Of a stretch of 64,000 nucleotides of DNA, positions 23,301 through 35,821 are shown one piece after another (position 1 is the first letter of the stretch; each line of letters begins with the position of its first letter). The notes under the pieces are model-generated. The model saw only the letters and a program-made list of their open reading frames with translations. It was not told the origin of the DNA and ran no database searches. A program made the position numbers and the translations under genes. Source of the stretch: Aphrophora alni (taxonomy: Eukaryota; Arthropoda; Insecta; Hemiptera; Aphrophoridae); assembly GCA_963513935.1 (NCBI GenBank), contig OY740768.1:46409142-46473141 (forward strand), read 5' to 3'.

Positions 23301-24090
23301 TATATTAGAAGGAAATTAGAATATAAAAAATGATGTAACTGGGAAGTTGATTTTTTTCTCTTTCTATATATGCAACTGGATGGGAAACCGAAAAATTAGT
23401 AAAATCGGACTGGAGCTTCGCTAGAAAAGTGCATAAAATTGCATTTTTTGTATTTTGAGTGCATTTATAACCTAATTTTTTTAAATATCTCCTGCTCCAA
23501 CTAAATGTTGAGATTTTATAGATGGGCGACGTCGTTGTCTAGATCCGGCCACAATTTATTGGGATAAAATGACAGAGTTTCTATGTTCACTAGAAAGTAG
23601 GTAAAAAAACTGATAGTTAAAGAAATAAGTTTACTCTACGACCACTTCTCATTAAATTACAATGATTTCTACTTTACTACTATGGCCGTAAAAATGATTT
23701 TTATTTTTTTCCTACTGTGGCAGAAAAAATGATTTTGTTTTTGCAAATTTGACCACCGATTTCTAGTGTTTGTCCAATTTTCGTGAAGATCTGTTGATTC
23801 TTACCCCATTTGTTGCATTATTAGTGGAAACAAATTCTTAAATCTAGAAATTCGAATTTTTGAGGTTTCAAAAATTTCGTAATTTGGTGAAAAATTATGA
23901 AGGACTCTTACTAGTACTATACCCTACCAATGAATAAAAAACACACTTTTCTAGCAAAGCTCCAGTCTGATTTTGCTAATTTTTCGGTTTTCCACTCTGT
24001 TACATGTGCAAAAAGAGAACAACAAACAAAATTCAACTTCCCAGTTACATAACTTCTCATCATTTGTTTGGACTAATATCCTTCTATTAG
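23301..24090. mobile_element. Non-autonomous element with long (~130 bp) inverted ends
   Basis: The left arm (about 23301-23435) and right arm (about 23940-24090) are reverse complements at about 85% by eye. Both share TGTAACTGGGAAGTTGA, a GGAAAACCGAAAAATTAG-type box, AAAATCNGACTGGAGCT and GCTAGAAAAGTG. The 500-bp interior is AT-rich and encodes nothing recognisable. It resembles a MITE or foldback element; a target-site duplication is not clear. Confidence 0.8.
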
Positions 24091-24584
24091 TAGACCTAGT
24101 CCAATATTAGTATTTATATACCTAGACTATACCTACTTAATATTTGTATCTTGATTCAACAAAGTAAAATGATTTAAATCTCAAATGTTCACCTCAACAA
24201 CTAGGTTTATCAAACAATAAACAAGATTAAAAAAGTCTTAAAATTTATTTATGAATTCGAAAACACCTTACAAAATAGGGGTCCCCCCCAAAAAAATTAA
24301 AAAGTTGATAGTCATATTGGCAAATGCCGATCATATTTCAGTTTGCAAAACAGATTTTTTTTATGATGGTGTGAGAAAGTAACAACGGCCCTCCATTTAA
24401 AGGTTTTTCATCCGATTAACAGTTTACGTTGTACAAATAGACACGATAAAAGCATCACCCTGTATATTGGTGCGCTGTTAATTACATAATACATGAAATA
24501 TATTCACAGTTAGAGAAAATTATGTCTACATCCGTCTTGCGGTCCCACGAGATAAAAAAAATAGTGATATTATAATAGATGTTA

Positions 24585-24935
24585 TTTTTAAAAATCAGCT
24601 ATTACGATTTCGTTCAAATTTTAATGAACCGTGAAAATTAATGCCCCAATCCCGTGTGCAAAATTATAAGTAAAAATATTAAGGTTTAAGAATAATTAAA
24701 AAAGAACCTTGAACGTAGCCATATTCAAATATTTTTTAACAATGGCCGACGAATAACTTAGGGTTGATTTTTATACGTTTTTATGAAAACTTAATAGTGA
24801 TAATTTGCTTATATTTGCAAAGGTTGAAATCCTTTACATTTATTGTTTTTCGGAAACAAGGCTTTCTGTGAATAGATTTAGTAATGTTCTTTCTAACGTA
24901 AGGTCAAACAGCTTCCCACGCCGACTGGAAGCCGA
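24585..24935 (+). repeat. Fam-B dispersed repeat, copy 1
   Basis: Carries the core order CGTTCAAATTTTA(A/G)TGAA, ATTAATGCCCCAATCCCGTG, TGCAAAATTATAAGTAAAAA, CCTTGAACGTAGCCAT and ACAATGGCCGACGAATAA. This order recurs at 39300-40040, 42440-43220 and elsewhere. No coding frame survives. Confidence 0.78.
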
Positions 24936-25189
24936 GGTAATAAAATGCATTTAATACTATTACTCTATTCAGAGTATGCAATTTATAGTTGCGTGATTAA
25001 ATTCTTGAAAGCGTAATAGTCGTTTAAAATAGTTCAATTTCTTTCATTTAGTTAATTTATGTTTTATATTAGATGAAAACTAGAGACAAATTAGAACCAG
25101 TATTTTTCATTTCAATGTCACCGAAATAGGTTGAGAATCAACACGTAAAAGTGATTGCCGACATGCATTCCATCCATCGTAGTTTAGTG

Positions 25190-25680
25190 ACCACAAAAAT
25201 AAAGATAAGAACTGAAATTTTGTATAAGAGACTATAAAATGTTTATACAGCATCCTATCGAAAAAACAAAAAATATAATTGAAAAATCAAGATATCGATT
25301 TTTTGTTCATATATCGTGTGTTATTCAACTTGCAACGCAATAAATTAGATAAAAATGTGCACTTATCAAACCTGCATGCAATGGTACCAACCTGACCTCT
25401 CTACTATGAGATCCGGCAGGGCCTAGTCACCGACACGAGTGGAGGCTCCTTCATCAAGGCCCGCTGACACTGGAAGGAACACAATTACGAGGCCCGTTGG
25501 TGCTAGCCGACGTGAAGTAAGTAAGTAGTGATGTACACAATTACGAGCTTTAGAAACAAACTTACACTGCTGGATAACACTCTTTTGATCCACATATACA
25601 ATTTAACATTTCCAACAGCTCAAGAGACCAATTAGAGGACCTTCTGGGGCTGGGTAAGTACCATGGAGAACATTGTTTTG
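25190..25680 (+). repeat. Fam-C dispersed repeat, copy 1 (5' truncated)
   Basis: Shares with 51540-52740 and 54955-55800 the boxes TTCATATATCG(T)GTGTTATTCAA, CGACCTCTCTAC-like, CCGGCAGGGCCTAGTCACCG, ACGAGTGGAGG, AACAAACTTACACT and GGCTGGGTAAGTACCATGG. Unlike most of the window its middle is G+C-rich. No protein motif is seen. Confidence 0.8.
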
Positions 25681-25689
25681 TAAGACGAT

Positions 25690-27200
25690 GATGACAGAGA
25701 GATTTTTGTCTGTGACAAAAAAGGAGAAAAATAAATCAGTAAAATGAAACGAATATAGGTTATCTACGAATATTTGATTATTGATTTTTCATCACCACTA
25801 TTCTGTTTATATTTATAGCTTGAATAGAATGAGAGAAAGATTGTAAGGAATTTTTGACAGTTGGAAACTCAGCCTTTGGATATTAGATTTGATGAAACGA
25901 TTATTCGCATTGCAATAGATGCAGAACTGAATGCATCAAAGTGATTAAATTTTCAGTAGAGCTCAAGCTAAAAGTAGAGATTATATCCCAACTACCCCTT
26001 GCCACCCCTGAGGTGGAGTGGGGAAATTAGAAATGTACTTCCTCAAATGTATTCGGCTTCATTTTAATCTATAGTACCTCTTTTAACTGCTTTTACTCTA
26101 TGAATATTAAATACATTTATGAGAATCTGTTGGTTTGGAAGAATTTAAAAATAATGATATTTTTAATCACGTAATTACTTAATACTCTCCTTCCATTTCA
26201 ATTGAATTAATTATTCAGGTCTAAATGAACGTGGATACATTTTAACGACATATATTAATAAATTAAGGTTTTTGTTGTTCTTTAAAACCGAAAAATGTCA
26301 CGTTTATAATCACGTTAAAAAAAGCATAAAATATTGCTCTAGACAGGGTAAAGCTGATATTTTCGGCGACGCAAAGTTTTGTCTGTTAGTATTTTATAAA
26401 TAGGTGTGTAAGAAAGTTTGTGCAGTGTTTTTACGTAGCTCATTTTCTCTTACTCTGTTATATCTAATTAGTCAAAATATACAGTTGACATTTTATTTTA
26501 TTGCCTTTGTATAAATAATAAAAAGCATGTTATGAGATAAATTTTGTTTACTAATAAAATCAGGAAGCTTAGTATATAATATACATAATTAAATGAAATT
26601 AAACAATTAACGCATAAATATATTTTTTGTTCGCAGGTAAAATGACAGATCTACGGGTGAAGGAGATTTAACAAATAGTCTGTATTCCAGGTTAGACCTC
26701 TTCCTTTGTATATTTTATATGGTAATTTGACTCAGGACATGGTTTGTTTTTCCATGTCAAGACCTCCAGTACAAGTAGTTTTTAAAACGTCGTAAATTTC
26801 ACCGGAATAATATTTCACTACATTAAGTACTTAGAAATTTAGTGTTCACTAGTATTGTTTTGTCATTTTGTAATATTTTCCGAAGAGAATCTTGCGTGTT
26901 TAATTCCCGTAGAAGCTTTGACCCAGCATTGAGAGCGCGATTAGCAGCGAATCCTGGTAATGAAAGATTGCAGTAACGGCAACTCGATGTGCTGACCCTA
27001 CATCACTCAGTGAAAAGTCGTCTACCAGACGTAGGGTTTTATAATTTTCCGATGATTATAGGTTCACAAATCACGGGGTCAGTCGGTATAATATGCATCC
27101 CCGGAGGCTACGACAATAATGCCCTTTGGACCGCGAATGTTTGCTTGGTGACAAATTAATTAGTCCCTATTTTAGTGACGGTAATTTGAATAGAGTAAAA
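25690..27200. other. No gene; Fam-B fragment at about 26280-26470
   Basis: AT-rich. The box TGTAAGAAAGTTTGTGCAGT at about 26405-26425 and the sequence after it match the 3' part of Fam-B. A CAG acceptor-like site at 26637 is followed at once by stops. Confidence 0.55.
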
Positions 27201-27208
27201 CACTGATT

Positions 27209-27310
27209 TTGTTTAGACCAATTATCACTCATTCAGTTTTAAGAACTAACTTTATAAGAAAGGAAAATATGTGGTTCCAGCACGATGGTACCGTAGTATG
27301 GAGAACGTTA
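27209..27310 (+). pseudogene. Tc1/mariner-type transposase scrap (ENMWFQHDG)
   Basis: The plus frame at 27209-27300 reads VLRTNFIRKENMWFQHDG. ENMWFQ(H/Q)DGAP is the signature around the second catalytic Asp of insect Tc1/mariner-type transposases (the D in QHDG). The match ends right after DGT, and the usual AP(A/P)H continuation is lost. About 25 residues survive, so this is only a scrap, perhaps from the same superfamily as the C-terminal remnant at 11078-11305. Confidence 0.55.
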
Positions 27311-29920
27311 TGTGCAAGTCTAAAAATCGATGTTGAGTTTTTCATGGTTTTGAAGTTCCCTGTACCCAAAACAGGAAGTGCTCTGCATCCCAAAAACGAA
27401 TAGTCTGTATCAAGTTTGGAATATAGGCATTTTACCCCCATTATTTTTTCAACGCAACGTTTTATTGTAGAGTTACCATACAAACCAGAATCAAAATTCC
27501 GATTTTATCCAAACTCAATTGTCTAAAGGTTTTTGTCAAAATTTAGTCTCTTAGGAACCTATCAAAAATGAGAGTTTGGGAGTTATCGGTAAAAACCCTC
27601 AAAAATCATCCATGGAACTATTACAAAACACCTATTCTTCTCTAAACAAGTTTATAGTTCAAATGAAGCAAATTTACGTTCTATTTATACATGTAAATAT
27701 CTACCAATATAAATATATATTTCAAAACTCAAAAATTTGAAGTATATTTACCAACTTATCTCCTTTAGTAAATACTTGGGATGAGGGGGTAAAATCATTC
27801 TTAAAATAGTACTTGGAGGGGGGGGGGTTATCTAAAAGTATTTTAAGACATTTTTGGGACGATAACAACGATTATATATATTTTTATTTTAGTGATAGGC
27901 ATGCAAGGAAGTTAGACTATTTTAGAACAGTTTATTTCACTCTCTAAACTTTGTAACTACTGCTGAAACTGGCAGAAAGGTTCCTCTAAGAGTTGATCTG
28001 CGAGGACACCTGCTCTAACACCACCTGCACATTTCAGAAATGATTTAACAAGAAGTAACGACGTCTCAAAGTATTTTGAATGAAGGTGTAAGAAATGTTT
28101 GTAGAAAATATTTATGGAGAAATAAATTGGTGCGTGCTCATCAGTCTTATAAAAATGAAGAAGAATATATATATAAGGTTGAATGTCACTATTTTTAACA
28201 TTTATTAAATTAGTTTCAACTATTTGCTATTTTAAAAACAATAATAAAATAACAAAAAATTGTAAAAAAATTCTTCTTCTTCTCAGATGTAATACTTTTC
28301 TTTAAAATATTTAAATTTTATAAATACTATTTATGTATATGTTTATTATTAGTACGATATTATCAATTACATTTTTGTTGTTGTAAGTTTGAACATTTAC
28401 ATAAATTATTAGTTTTTTTCTGTAATGAAATCATTGTCATTTGATAATTTACAGTTTGTTTACATTATAAGTAATATAATTCCAATAATTGTATCTTTAC
28501 GACTAATCATTTCTAGAGATTGTTCTAAAACAACATAACCTACAAGTTTAATTTTCAACTAACTTTAATAAAATAAACATTTGTTGTTTATTTAGACGTT
28601 GTGTTTTTAAATTTGACAAGTTTTTTTTATGTAGTTACTGTTTTTAAATAACTGCATAATCCACAGACGGATATCTTTAAAAATATTTCTTTTTTTAACC
28701 AGAATTTTCAAAACAAGCTTTTCCACACACAAAACACGGAGATTGTTTAGCCATGTAGTACGTATATAAGAGAAAGAAAGATAAAAAAATTATTTATATA
28801 TTATATATCTCTCCTCCCAAACGTACAATCGATTATTGATTTTTGAGTAATTTATTTGAAGTAGATAGAATTCTTAATTAATTGTTTCAAAATTTGTATA
28901 ATTTCTTACGGAAATTGAAAAGTCAAATCACAAAATCGTATATATTAATAAGATAATGTAGAGTTCTTAAAACGCTGATTATATCACCAGACTGGTGACG
29001 TAATATTAACAAATCATGTTAATGGAATCTACATCAGCTTTAAATTATGCTGACGAAATAGTTGGATATCGCGAATAGCTTAAACAACACGCCTCGCTGA
29101 GAACAAGTGTTGCGACCCAGTGATCCACGAGATGTCACTAGTGAAAGTTTAATCTGTTCTCGACATACTCTTTGTCTGACCTCTGAACGCTGTAATTGTA
29201 TGATCACTGAGTGGGAAGAATGTTTAGATATTACTATCGAGACATCTCAACGGTCAAGGAACCAATTTGTTCCAAAATATTTGGTGGTTTTTATATTTAT
29301 TTGGAGCACAGACGTGAGAGAGCTGGAAGTACAAAATATTAAACTATATTTTATTCTTATTTCATAAACATTTTATTCCTGTGACTTCCGAAACTTTCTT
29401 CATTCATCTTTTCTCTCTACACAAGACCAGTACTATCTTTCATGTATGACCATAAATCCGATGTTCCAACAAATAAAAATATTTAAACTTATTTTTTAAA
29501 CTCAAACATTTTTTATATTTATTTTTTATACATTTTTATATTTATTGATTATGAAACCCTTCCACCTGTACTATTTAAAAACAAATTAATTGTACAACAC
29601 AAACAACACGTACTAACAAAACAATACATTAAAAAAAGTTAAAAAACACTCCCATCAGAGTTAGTTCTCAACTCATCATTCAACAGTACTTATAAATTTA
29701 AATAAATCATATGTTGGTGCGTGTTTGTTGTGTACATTTAATGTAATACTGACATAATGTCAAAACGCGATTGCGAGGAAAAAAAATTGTTGACGGAAGT
29801 ACGGTATTTATAAGCCATTTATAATAAAAAATTATACCATAATTTTATTGATGGTATTTTAAGTATACATTATCAAAAACAAGAAAAACTGTCCTAAAGT
29901 AACAATTATAATTACAATAT
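27310..29920. other. No supported gene
   Basis: AT-rich DNA with poly(G) at about 27820 and TA-rich runs near 28165 and 28795. The open frame 29107-29367 is the least AT-rich part but has no domain, borders or start context that I can defend. Confidence 0.5.
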
Positions 29921-29922
29921 AA

Positions 29923-30105
29923 AGAAGAAAAGAGGATAGAATAGAGACCCATAGACGTCGAATACTCTAATAACTTCAGGGTCGGAAGAGAACAAGTGTT
30001 GGTCAAGAGACCCCGTGATATGAAAGAAGGAAGAACCCAACATAAAGAACTTTATAGATATCTTGGGATTACTACACCCATACTTACTACGAGGGGGGGG
30101 TCATA
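29923..30105 (+). repeat. Fam-A dispersed repeat, copy 6
   Basis: Plus copy with GTCGAATACTCTAATAACTT, CAGGGTCGGAAGAGAACAAG, GTTGGTCAAGAG and a 3' part reading CTTGGGATTACTACACCCAT. Confidence 0.87.
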
Positions 30106-30332
30106 ACGTTAGAGCAATTAATTATGGTTCATATAAATTGTAATTTTCTGAACATCATTGCATAGTTATAATAAAAATGTTTATGTTAAAGGGAGTGCCC
30201 TTCAGATTTTATCCTTTCCTTTATTTCTCATTTGTAAGACTTCAGATTGTTCACCATCCTAAACCGATGTGTCAAACTGCATATAAAATAAAATTTCAGT
30301 TTATCTCTTAAGTCGTGAGTCTTATAACTTCC

Positions 30333-30347
30333 TAACCTAACCTAACT
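30333..30347. repeat. Short interstitial (CCTAA)n tract
   Basis: CCTAACCTAACCTAA, three units of the arthropod telomere repeat (TTAGG on the other strand). A second such tract (TTAGGTTAGGTTAGG) lies at 47799-47813 inside the long-TIR element. Short tracts like this are common and do not imply a telomere nearby. Confidence 0.8.
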
Positions 30348-30379
30348 GTCATTTTATATTCTCTTTTAAATACTACTTG

Positions 30380-31040
30380 CTATAGAGAAAGTTATGACTC
30401 AATAAAATGAATATCCAAATTTTTGTGAACATTATCAGTTTTAAGGTTTTCTGAATCCAAAAAGTGGTTTTGAGAATGTTTGACTGTTTTCTGGGTTTGT
30501 CTTTTATGCAGTGTTCTACATCCCAAACGTGTGAACAGTTTATAATAATATTTGGTGTGTAGATATATTTAGCCCATAACGCGGAATTATTTCCCATTTT
30601 TTCAGCAATTCATAAATGAAGGTTCATCGGTTATCGGTAAAAGAAGGGGATATTGTCATAAAAAACGTAATTTCTCAAAATAGACAATACAGATTTCATT
30701 AAAATTTTAATTAAATACGAGGAGAAATTTAATGAACCACCCTCATGTGTAACGTACTTTGACCGCTCTCTGATTTTCGTCAAATAGGATTTACGGCGAG
30801 GTCACAAGCAAAGAGGTCCTGTTTGAATATCTAAATATTTTATTATCAAAGAGCGTTTATTGTTCATTTTGACATGTCGAGAATTACCGAACTTTCATTT
30901 TAAAACTGGGAATACTTTAGATTGTGAAAGGGCGTGTAAGAACGTTTGTGCAATGTTTCTTCACAATTTATTTAAGAACATGGTGACCTTTACGTGTTAT
31001 ACAGGATTTATTAACCACATTTAAGAAATTTACTGATAAT
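30380..31040 (+). repeat. Fam-B dispersed repeat, diverged copy
   Basis: Recognised by the sequence around GTGTAGATATATTT, an AAATTTTAATTAAATACGAGG box, CACCCTCATGTGTAA and GTGTAAGAACGTTTGTGCAATG near 30935-30955, in the family order. The overlapping minus frame 30373-30597 is not coding by any sign I can see. Confidence 0.6.
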
Positions 31041-31044
31041 CGTT

Positions 31045-31810
31045 AAAATTTCTGAGTATAGTTAACAACAGATTTAAAAAATATATGTCTTGTGTTGTGT
31101 TTACTCCAAATTTATCCCCTAGTTATAAAAAATAATGAAAGGTTGAAAATATGTCCAAAATATATCCGACAAAAAATGCAAACTTAGTTGCGCATTCCAC
31201 ATCAAAGATAAGAATCCAATTACTGTCAAACACCTTCAAAAAGGTATAACCGTAAGAATCCTAGGTTTCGGATGTTAATTTATTTCAGATATGGATGGAT
31301 CCTAAAATTTATCTTTTTCTTATCACAACACAATTGTTATAAATAATATCTAAGATTGTCATTAAATTAGCGCGGATAAAGTCGAAGTAATAAACGTGTT
31401 GTTACCAGACTTTTATTACTTACTTGGGTTGGCTTTATTTATTGAGACAGTTATGTAATCTTGAACAAATCATTTCCCGTTTTTCAGCGATTAGCTAGTA
31501 AAATGATTCCACATTTTAGCTTTATTTTATATGTAACGATATTTTAAGAAGGGATGGTCGTAATAACTTGAGAAATCATATCATCAAAATTGAGAATACC
31601 TGACGTAAGACCAAAATAAAAAAGTATATATTGAAAGCTAATAGAATGCGTTAATTGCAATAGGTATATCTCTTTTGATCAGGAGTTATAAGACAGAAAG
31701 TGAAATTAAACTATGGAAGTTCCTATATCTCACAATTTCTTCAAACTATTTCGTTCAAATGAAAACTAACATACCGATCTATAGAAAATATCAGTTCACA
31801 AATAAGTTGA
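31045..31810. other. No supported gene
   Basis: AT-rich; the frame 31675-31878 runs into Fam-A and is not a gene. Confidence 0.5.
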
Positions 31811-31811
31811 A

Positions 31812-32040
31812 ATATTTGTTGTTTAAAGGAGAAAAACGTTTGTCATCATCCCCAAGAATAAAACATAAAATAAAGTAGTCTAGCCATCGAATAGCTTCAG
31901 AATCAGATCAAGATAAACCTAATAATAGAGAAGGATTTCAAGATTCCAACGAAAAAGGTGAAAATCCAGTTAAGACATATTGGGATTGCCAAGTCCGTAC
32001 CCACAATAAATGAGCTCCTGAGAGTAGGTCAATGTTTATT
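31812..32040 (+). repeat. Fam-A dispersed repeat, copy 7, with a stray 5' end at 32105-32166
   Basis: A complete plus copy from GGAGAAAAACGTTTGTCATC to AAATGAGCTCCTGAGAGTAG. About 65 bp later the 5' box alone recurs (GAGAAAGACTTCTCGGTCAT, then CATCGGCTTATAAAAA), so a second, truncated copy lies at 32105-32166. Confidence 0.88.
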
Positions 32041-32254
32041 TTAGTTTCAAGTATCCAGAACGATGTACGGAAAATATCAGAAAATTTACCTACGTCAATA
32101 TTTTTTTATTCTTGTTTGAAGGAGAAAGACTTCTCGGTCATCATCGGCTTATAAAAAAAAAAAATTGGAAATCACATATTTGTCTTCTATCAAATAAACT
32201 CAATTAAACCTGTTTTGTACTCTGTGCCATTTCACGTGTTTCCATCTTTTTATC

Positions 32255-32410
32255 GACTTCAAAAAAGGAAGAGGTTTTGTATCCGACCTGATTATTTTTT
32301 AAGTATGTCCGCGTATATTTCCGGAACGGCTTAAACGATTTCATTGGGGGTGGTCTCATTTGAAAGGGTATGCTCCCGAGATGGTCCCGTTTCATTACTG
32401 ACTTGATTGA
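32255..32410 (-). repeat. Dispersed repeat fragment with CGACTTCAAAAAAGG end
   Basis: ATCGACTTCAAAAAAGGAAG is followed by TATTTCCGGAACGGCTTAAA and a TTTGAAAGGGTATGCTCCCG box. A CGACTTCAAAAAA end of this kind is widespread in insect dispersed repeats. The same short end occurs on both arms of the neighbouring palindrome. Confidence 0.5.
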
Positions 32411-32575
32411 GTCAGTACTTGAATGCCAAAATGTCGCCTGATTGACACAGGCTAGTTGGAAGTATTTTTATTTAATATTGATAAAATTACATTTGATTAA
32501 AATGAAAGCATATAGTATGTGTTTATGTTAACTAGCCAGCACTTGTACGATATTTTCCAGTATTTTTTTTTTAAA

Positions 32576-32905
32576 GCGACTTCAAAAAAACAAACTAAAA
32601 AAAATTATAATTAATAATATTTTACAATAAAAGTTGCGACTCAATAATTAGTTGTAACAGAAACAAAAATGAGTGTTTATATCTTGCTTTTTTTGAAGTC
32701 GACGCCACGATCGATTGGGCATACAGTATAAGATCTCATTGCTTGAACGATCATGGCGTCGACTTCAAAAAAAGCAAGATATAAACACTCATTTTTGTTT
32801 CTTTTACAACTAGTATCATAGTTTACTTTTTAAGAATATAATTATTATGAAGTCGCAACTGTTATTGTAAAATTTATTTTTTTTAATTTTGTTTTTTGAA
32901 GTTGG
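32576..32905. repeat. Large imperfect palindrome built from CGACTTCAAAAAA ends
   Basis: Core arms 32657-32712 and 32748-32805 are near-perfect reverse complements (AAAAATGAGTGTTTATATCT, CTTGCTTTTTTTGAAGTCGA) around a 35-bp loop. Outer, weaker pairing extends to 32576 and 32905. It could be a foldback transposon or two head-to-head insertions. Confidence 0.8.
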
Positions 32906-33163
32906 CCATTATTATTATTTTTTTCACTGTTAAGACTATACGTTATGCATATGCGTACTCTCACCTTTTAAATATGGTTTAGCCATCTGGGGTAATTCTA
33001 GAGTCTGGGAAAATTTTACACACAAAAAAAAAATAATAATAATAATAATAACTTGTAATTTTAAATCTAAACAATCCTGTAAACTGTAGTTTACGAAATT
33101 AATCTTTTTAACTCTGCCTACCATTTATATTTTAAACGTTTTGTTATTTTATACTGATGACAG

Positions 33164-33279
33164 TGGGCAAAGGCATACTTGCTGTATGTGGACAAATACA
33201 TAGACTTAGATTATTTGAGAATGGTGTTCACTACAATGGATTGCCGGGTTTCTTGAGAGACATAAGTTGTGCAGTGTAA
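33164..33279 (+). CDS. Possible terminal exon, unidentified (38 codons plus stop)
   Basis: After the acceptor-like TACTGATGACAG at 33163 an open frame reads GKGILAVCGQIHRLRLFENG and ends ...FLRDISCAV stop. An AATAAA lies at about 33479, although it may belong to the Fam-A copy starting there. The peptide has a plausible amino acid mix but matches no family I know. The polypyrimidine tract is poor. It could well be chance or a transposon scrap. Confidence 0.18.
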
Positions 33280-33477
33280 AACGCGTCTTTAAGCCACTAC
33301 AATCATTTTACTCGGTGGAAGAGTCCTTGCAGCTGTAGTGACAGTTGTTTATATTGTTTGTATACTGTTTAATATAACCTTAATTGTATTTTATAATTGA
33401 ACTCAAATGAATGTACTATTATCATTGACAACTCAAATGTAAATGTATACTGCAACTTGCTGCACATATATGGAGGC

Positions 33478-33640
33478 TAATAAAGAAAGGGGAAAAAATA
33501 AAGACTCATAGTCATCGAATAGCGTCAGATTTATAAAAAAAGAAGAGTTGGTCAAGAGATACCTGATAGGAAAGATAAAAGAGAAGGAAATCCAGTTAGG
33601 AACCATTGGGATTGCCACCATAAATGAGCTCCTGAGACTA
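33478..33640 (+). repeat. Fam-A dispersed repeat, copy 8
   Basis: Plus copy: AAATAAAGACTCATAGTCAT, CGAATAGCGTCAG, AAGAGTTGGTCAAGAGATAC, CTGATAGGAAAGATAAAAGA and AAATGAGCTCCTGAGACTAG at the 3' end. Confidence 0.88.
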
Positions 33641-33649
33641 GGTCAATGT

Positions 33650-34940
33650 TTCAAATACGCAAGACGTATATTTTGTGGTTTATTATTTAAATTCTTTTAT
33701 TTATTTTATTGTTTCGCTTGTTGAATAAATCGTTAGGTTCAAGATTACCCCTCCCTTACTGTTTTTCATAATTTTGTTATCGATTTGAAACCAAATGGAG
33801 TTATAATCGTTATATCTGGTAAAATCTACAAAATTAGTTTGAGTACAATCCTCTGCCAATCCTAAGCATTATCTTATTTATATTTCGGAATTCCTCCATT
33901 TTCAATTTTTGTATCGGTCTCCGATCTCCTGCTATTGAGAAATAACTTTCTTATATTTAATACTACCAGACACATTTAATGTTGTAACTACTGGTGACAT
34001 AAGATACTGTAGGACTTCGATATATATCTCAATTGTTGAATCTGTTGTCAACAATGGTTCCCGGCGTAAATAAGTAGAAGCAGATAATACAAATCAATTC
34101 TAGATGGAAATATTGTATAGTAACGTGTCTCAAATAGTTTAAAACAACAAATGTACCTTTGGTATTATTTAAAATATATTAAATTTATAAATTGGGTATC
34201 TGGAAAGAAATATTAAAAACTCAGATTCTATTACTAAAATTAGCGTTGAAATATTAGGTTCGATCACACCATTAAAAAAATACAAAATAGCGACTAAAAA
34301 TTATAAACATGAAACACTTAGTAGAAACTTAGTAGGATTGATTAAGTATAGAATTCATTTTAAAACAAATCGATAAGATGAATATTTTAGTATAAAGTGG
34401 GAGGGGGACATTTTTAGCTATTCAGGACATTCAATAACGACAACGTTATTTTTAAACAGTTTATGCTATTCCAATTACTTTTATTTATTGCTTACTATGA
34501 GACACTGCGGCACGCTTCTCAGCCCCTTGGAAATCCATTACTCATGGGAGCAAACTTGCTTCATTCGTTTTAGACCTCGAAATTAGTTATTTTATTTTAT
34601 TGTTTGTATGGGGCTCCGGAGAACAGTTAGAATTGTACTTGACCTCCAGAAAGAAAAATATAAAGGGAAGGATTTGTCATTTTTAATTATATATATAAAA
34701 CTCTGAAGTACACGAGTAACATGTAAGGTAGAATAGAAGATGGATTCTGATTAGTAGCGCAAACTCATTTGGAATATAAGGACAGAGTTTTATCTTTATA
34801 TAATTCATACTGAACATTAATTTTTTTTTTAAATTACGGTATTTTAAAAGCATGGTACCATGGATTTTTTTCACACATTTAATGACAAAAATGTCATACA
34901 GGTCTGACATACAGAAAAGAGAGGAATGAAAACAAAATCG
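33650..34940. other. No supported gene
   Basis: AT-rich DNA downstream of the secreted peptide gene; frames are short and without motifs. Confidence 0.5.
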
Positions 34941-34962
34941 GTAGTTACATAATTAAATTATC

Positions 34963-34968
34963 TTTATT
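34963..34968 (-). terminator. Poly(A) signal of the secreted peptide gene
   Basis: AATAAA on the minus strand (TTTATT in plus reading), 27 nt after the stop codon at 34996. This implies a very short 3' UTR with cleavage around 34940-34950. Confidence 0.65.
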
Positions 34969-34995
34969 GTAAATTTGATTTTATATCATGAAAAC

Positions 34996-35133
34996 TTATA
35001 TCCTTGGACGTCCAGCTCCACCATGTCCATAACCTCCATTTCCATGAGTCTGCGACCCAGGTCCATCTTTGGGTTCAGCCATCACCTGACTCCCCAGCAG
35101 AGCAACCATGCTGAGAATCACCATCACCAAAAC
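34996..35133 (-). CDS. Secreted Gly/His-rich peptide gene, coding exon 2
   Basis: This exon encodes 45 of the 51 residues. It begins after a good acceptor (TTTGTTTTACACAG, ending at 35134) in phase 0 and joins exon 1 (40348-40365, MYKAIA). Residues 7-25 (VLVMVILSMVALLGSQVMA) complete a classical signal peptide with a small-residue VMA cleavage site, predicted between residues 25 and 26. The mature part is 26 residues: EPKDGPGSQT, then HGNGGYGHGGAGRPRI. Nine of 26 are Gly, two are His and there is no Cys; the C-terminus is basic, without an amidation Gly. Short secreted peptides of this design in insects are often immune effectors, but they also occur in salivary, cuticle and seminal proteins; I recognise no specific family. 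A poly(A) signal follows at 34968-34963. Confidence 0.78.
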   Translation of the reverse strand, partial: VLVMVILSMVALLGSQVMAEPKDGPGSQTHGNGGYGHGGAGRPRI

Positions 35134-35821
35134 CTGTGTAAAACAAATAATTATTTTAATAATTTATATTTATTACCCGTAGAACAATGAAAAAGAAAGA
35201 AAACTATATTTGTGTAAGAAAATGCGGTTGATTGTATTGTCTTCCCCCCTTTTTTTTAAACCTCAGGAATACTGGTTCAGAACTGATTATATTGATCATG
35301 TTTCAGTTCCAGCTGTGTACACTCTTTTAAAAAAAGTATTACTAAAAAAATTAATATTTGATCTGTAAATTGTAGTATAATGAAGGCGTTAAATTATATA
35401 CACCCCCCTCTATTTTTTCAAACAATTTTTGTAATACCGATTTGGGATACAACGTTATATCTTATCCCTTGTACCACGTTTACAAATTTTGAACTATGGT
35501 TCAGGGACAATTTCTATATATTTTTTAAATATTGACTCCTACTTCCAGCTATTTACGAAAATCGATCTGACATTTGAATATTTTTTTAAATACTAACAAA
35601 GGTACATTTAAACTATTTATAACACTGGCACAGTATAAGACTTCGTTATTCATCTCAATGGTGCTATCTGTTTTCCATTATCTAATTCTATTTATGTACT
35701 CCATTCAAGTGACATGGTTTAAGACAGTTATAAGTCAAACCGGTTGCATTATTAAAATAAAAACCGAAGTTTTATACAGTTGTGAATGGTTTCAACCATT
35801 GCCCTTTGTCAATATATAAAA

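Noticed and set aside
26637..26700. Exon after TTTTTTGTTCGCAG
   Set aside because: The frame following GTAAAATGACAGATCTACG stops after about ten codons in the best phase and no donor fits.
34975..35190. Plus-strand 71-codon frame opposite exon 2
   Set aside because: It is the antisense of the secreted peptide exon, whose strand is fixed by signal peptide, splice site and poly(A) signal.
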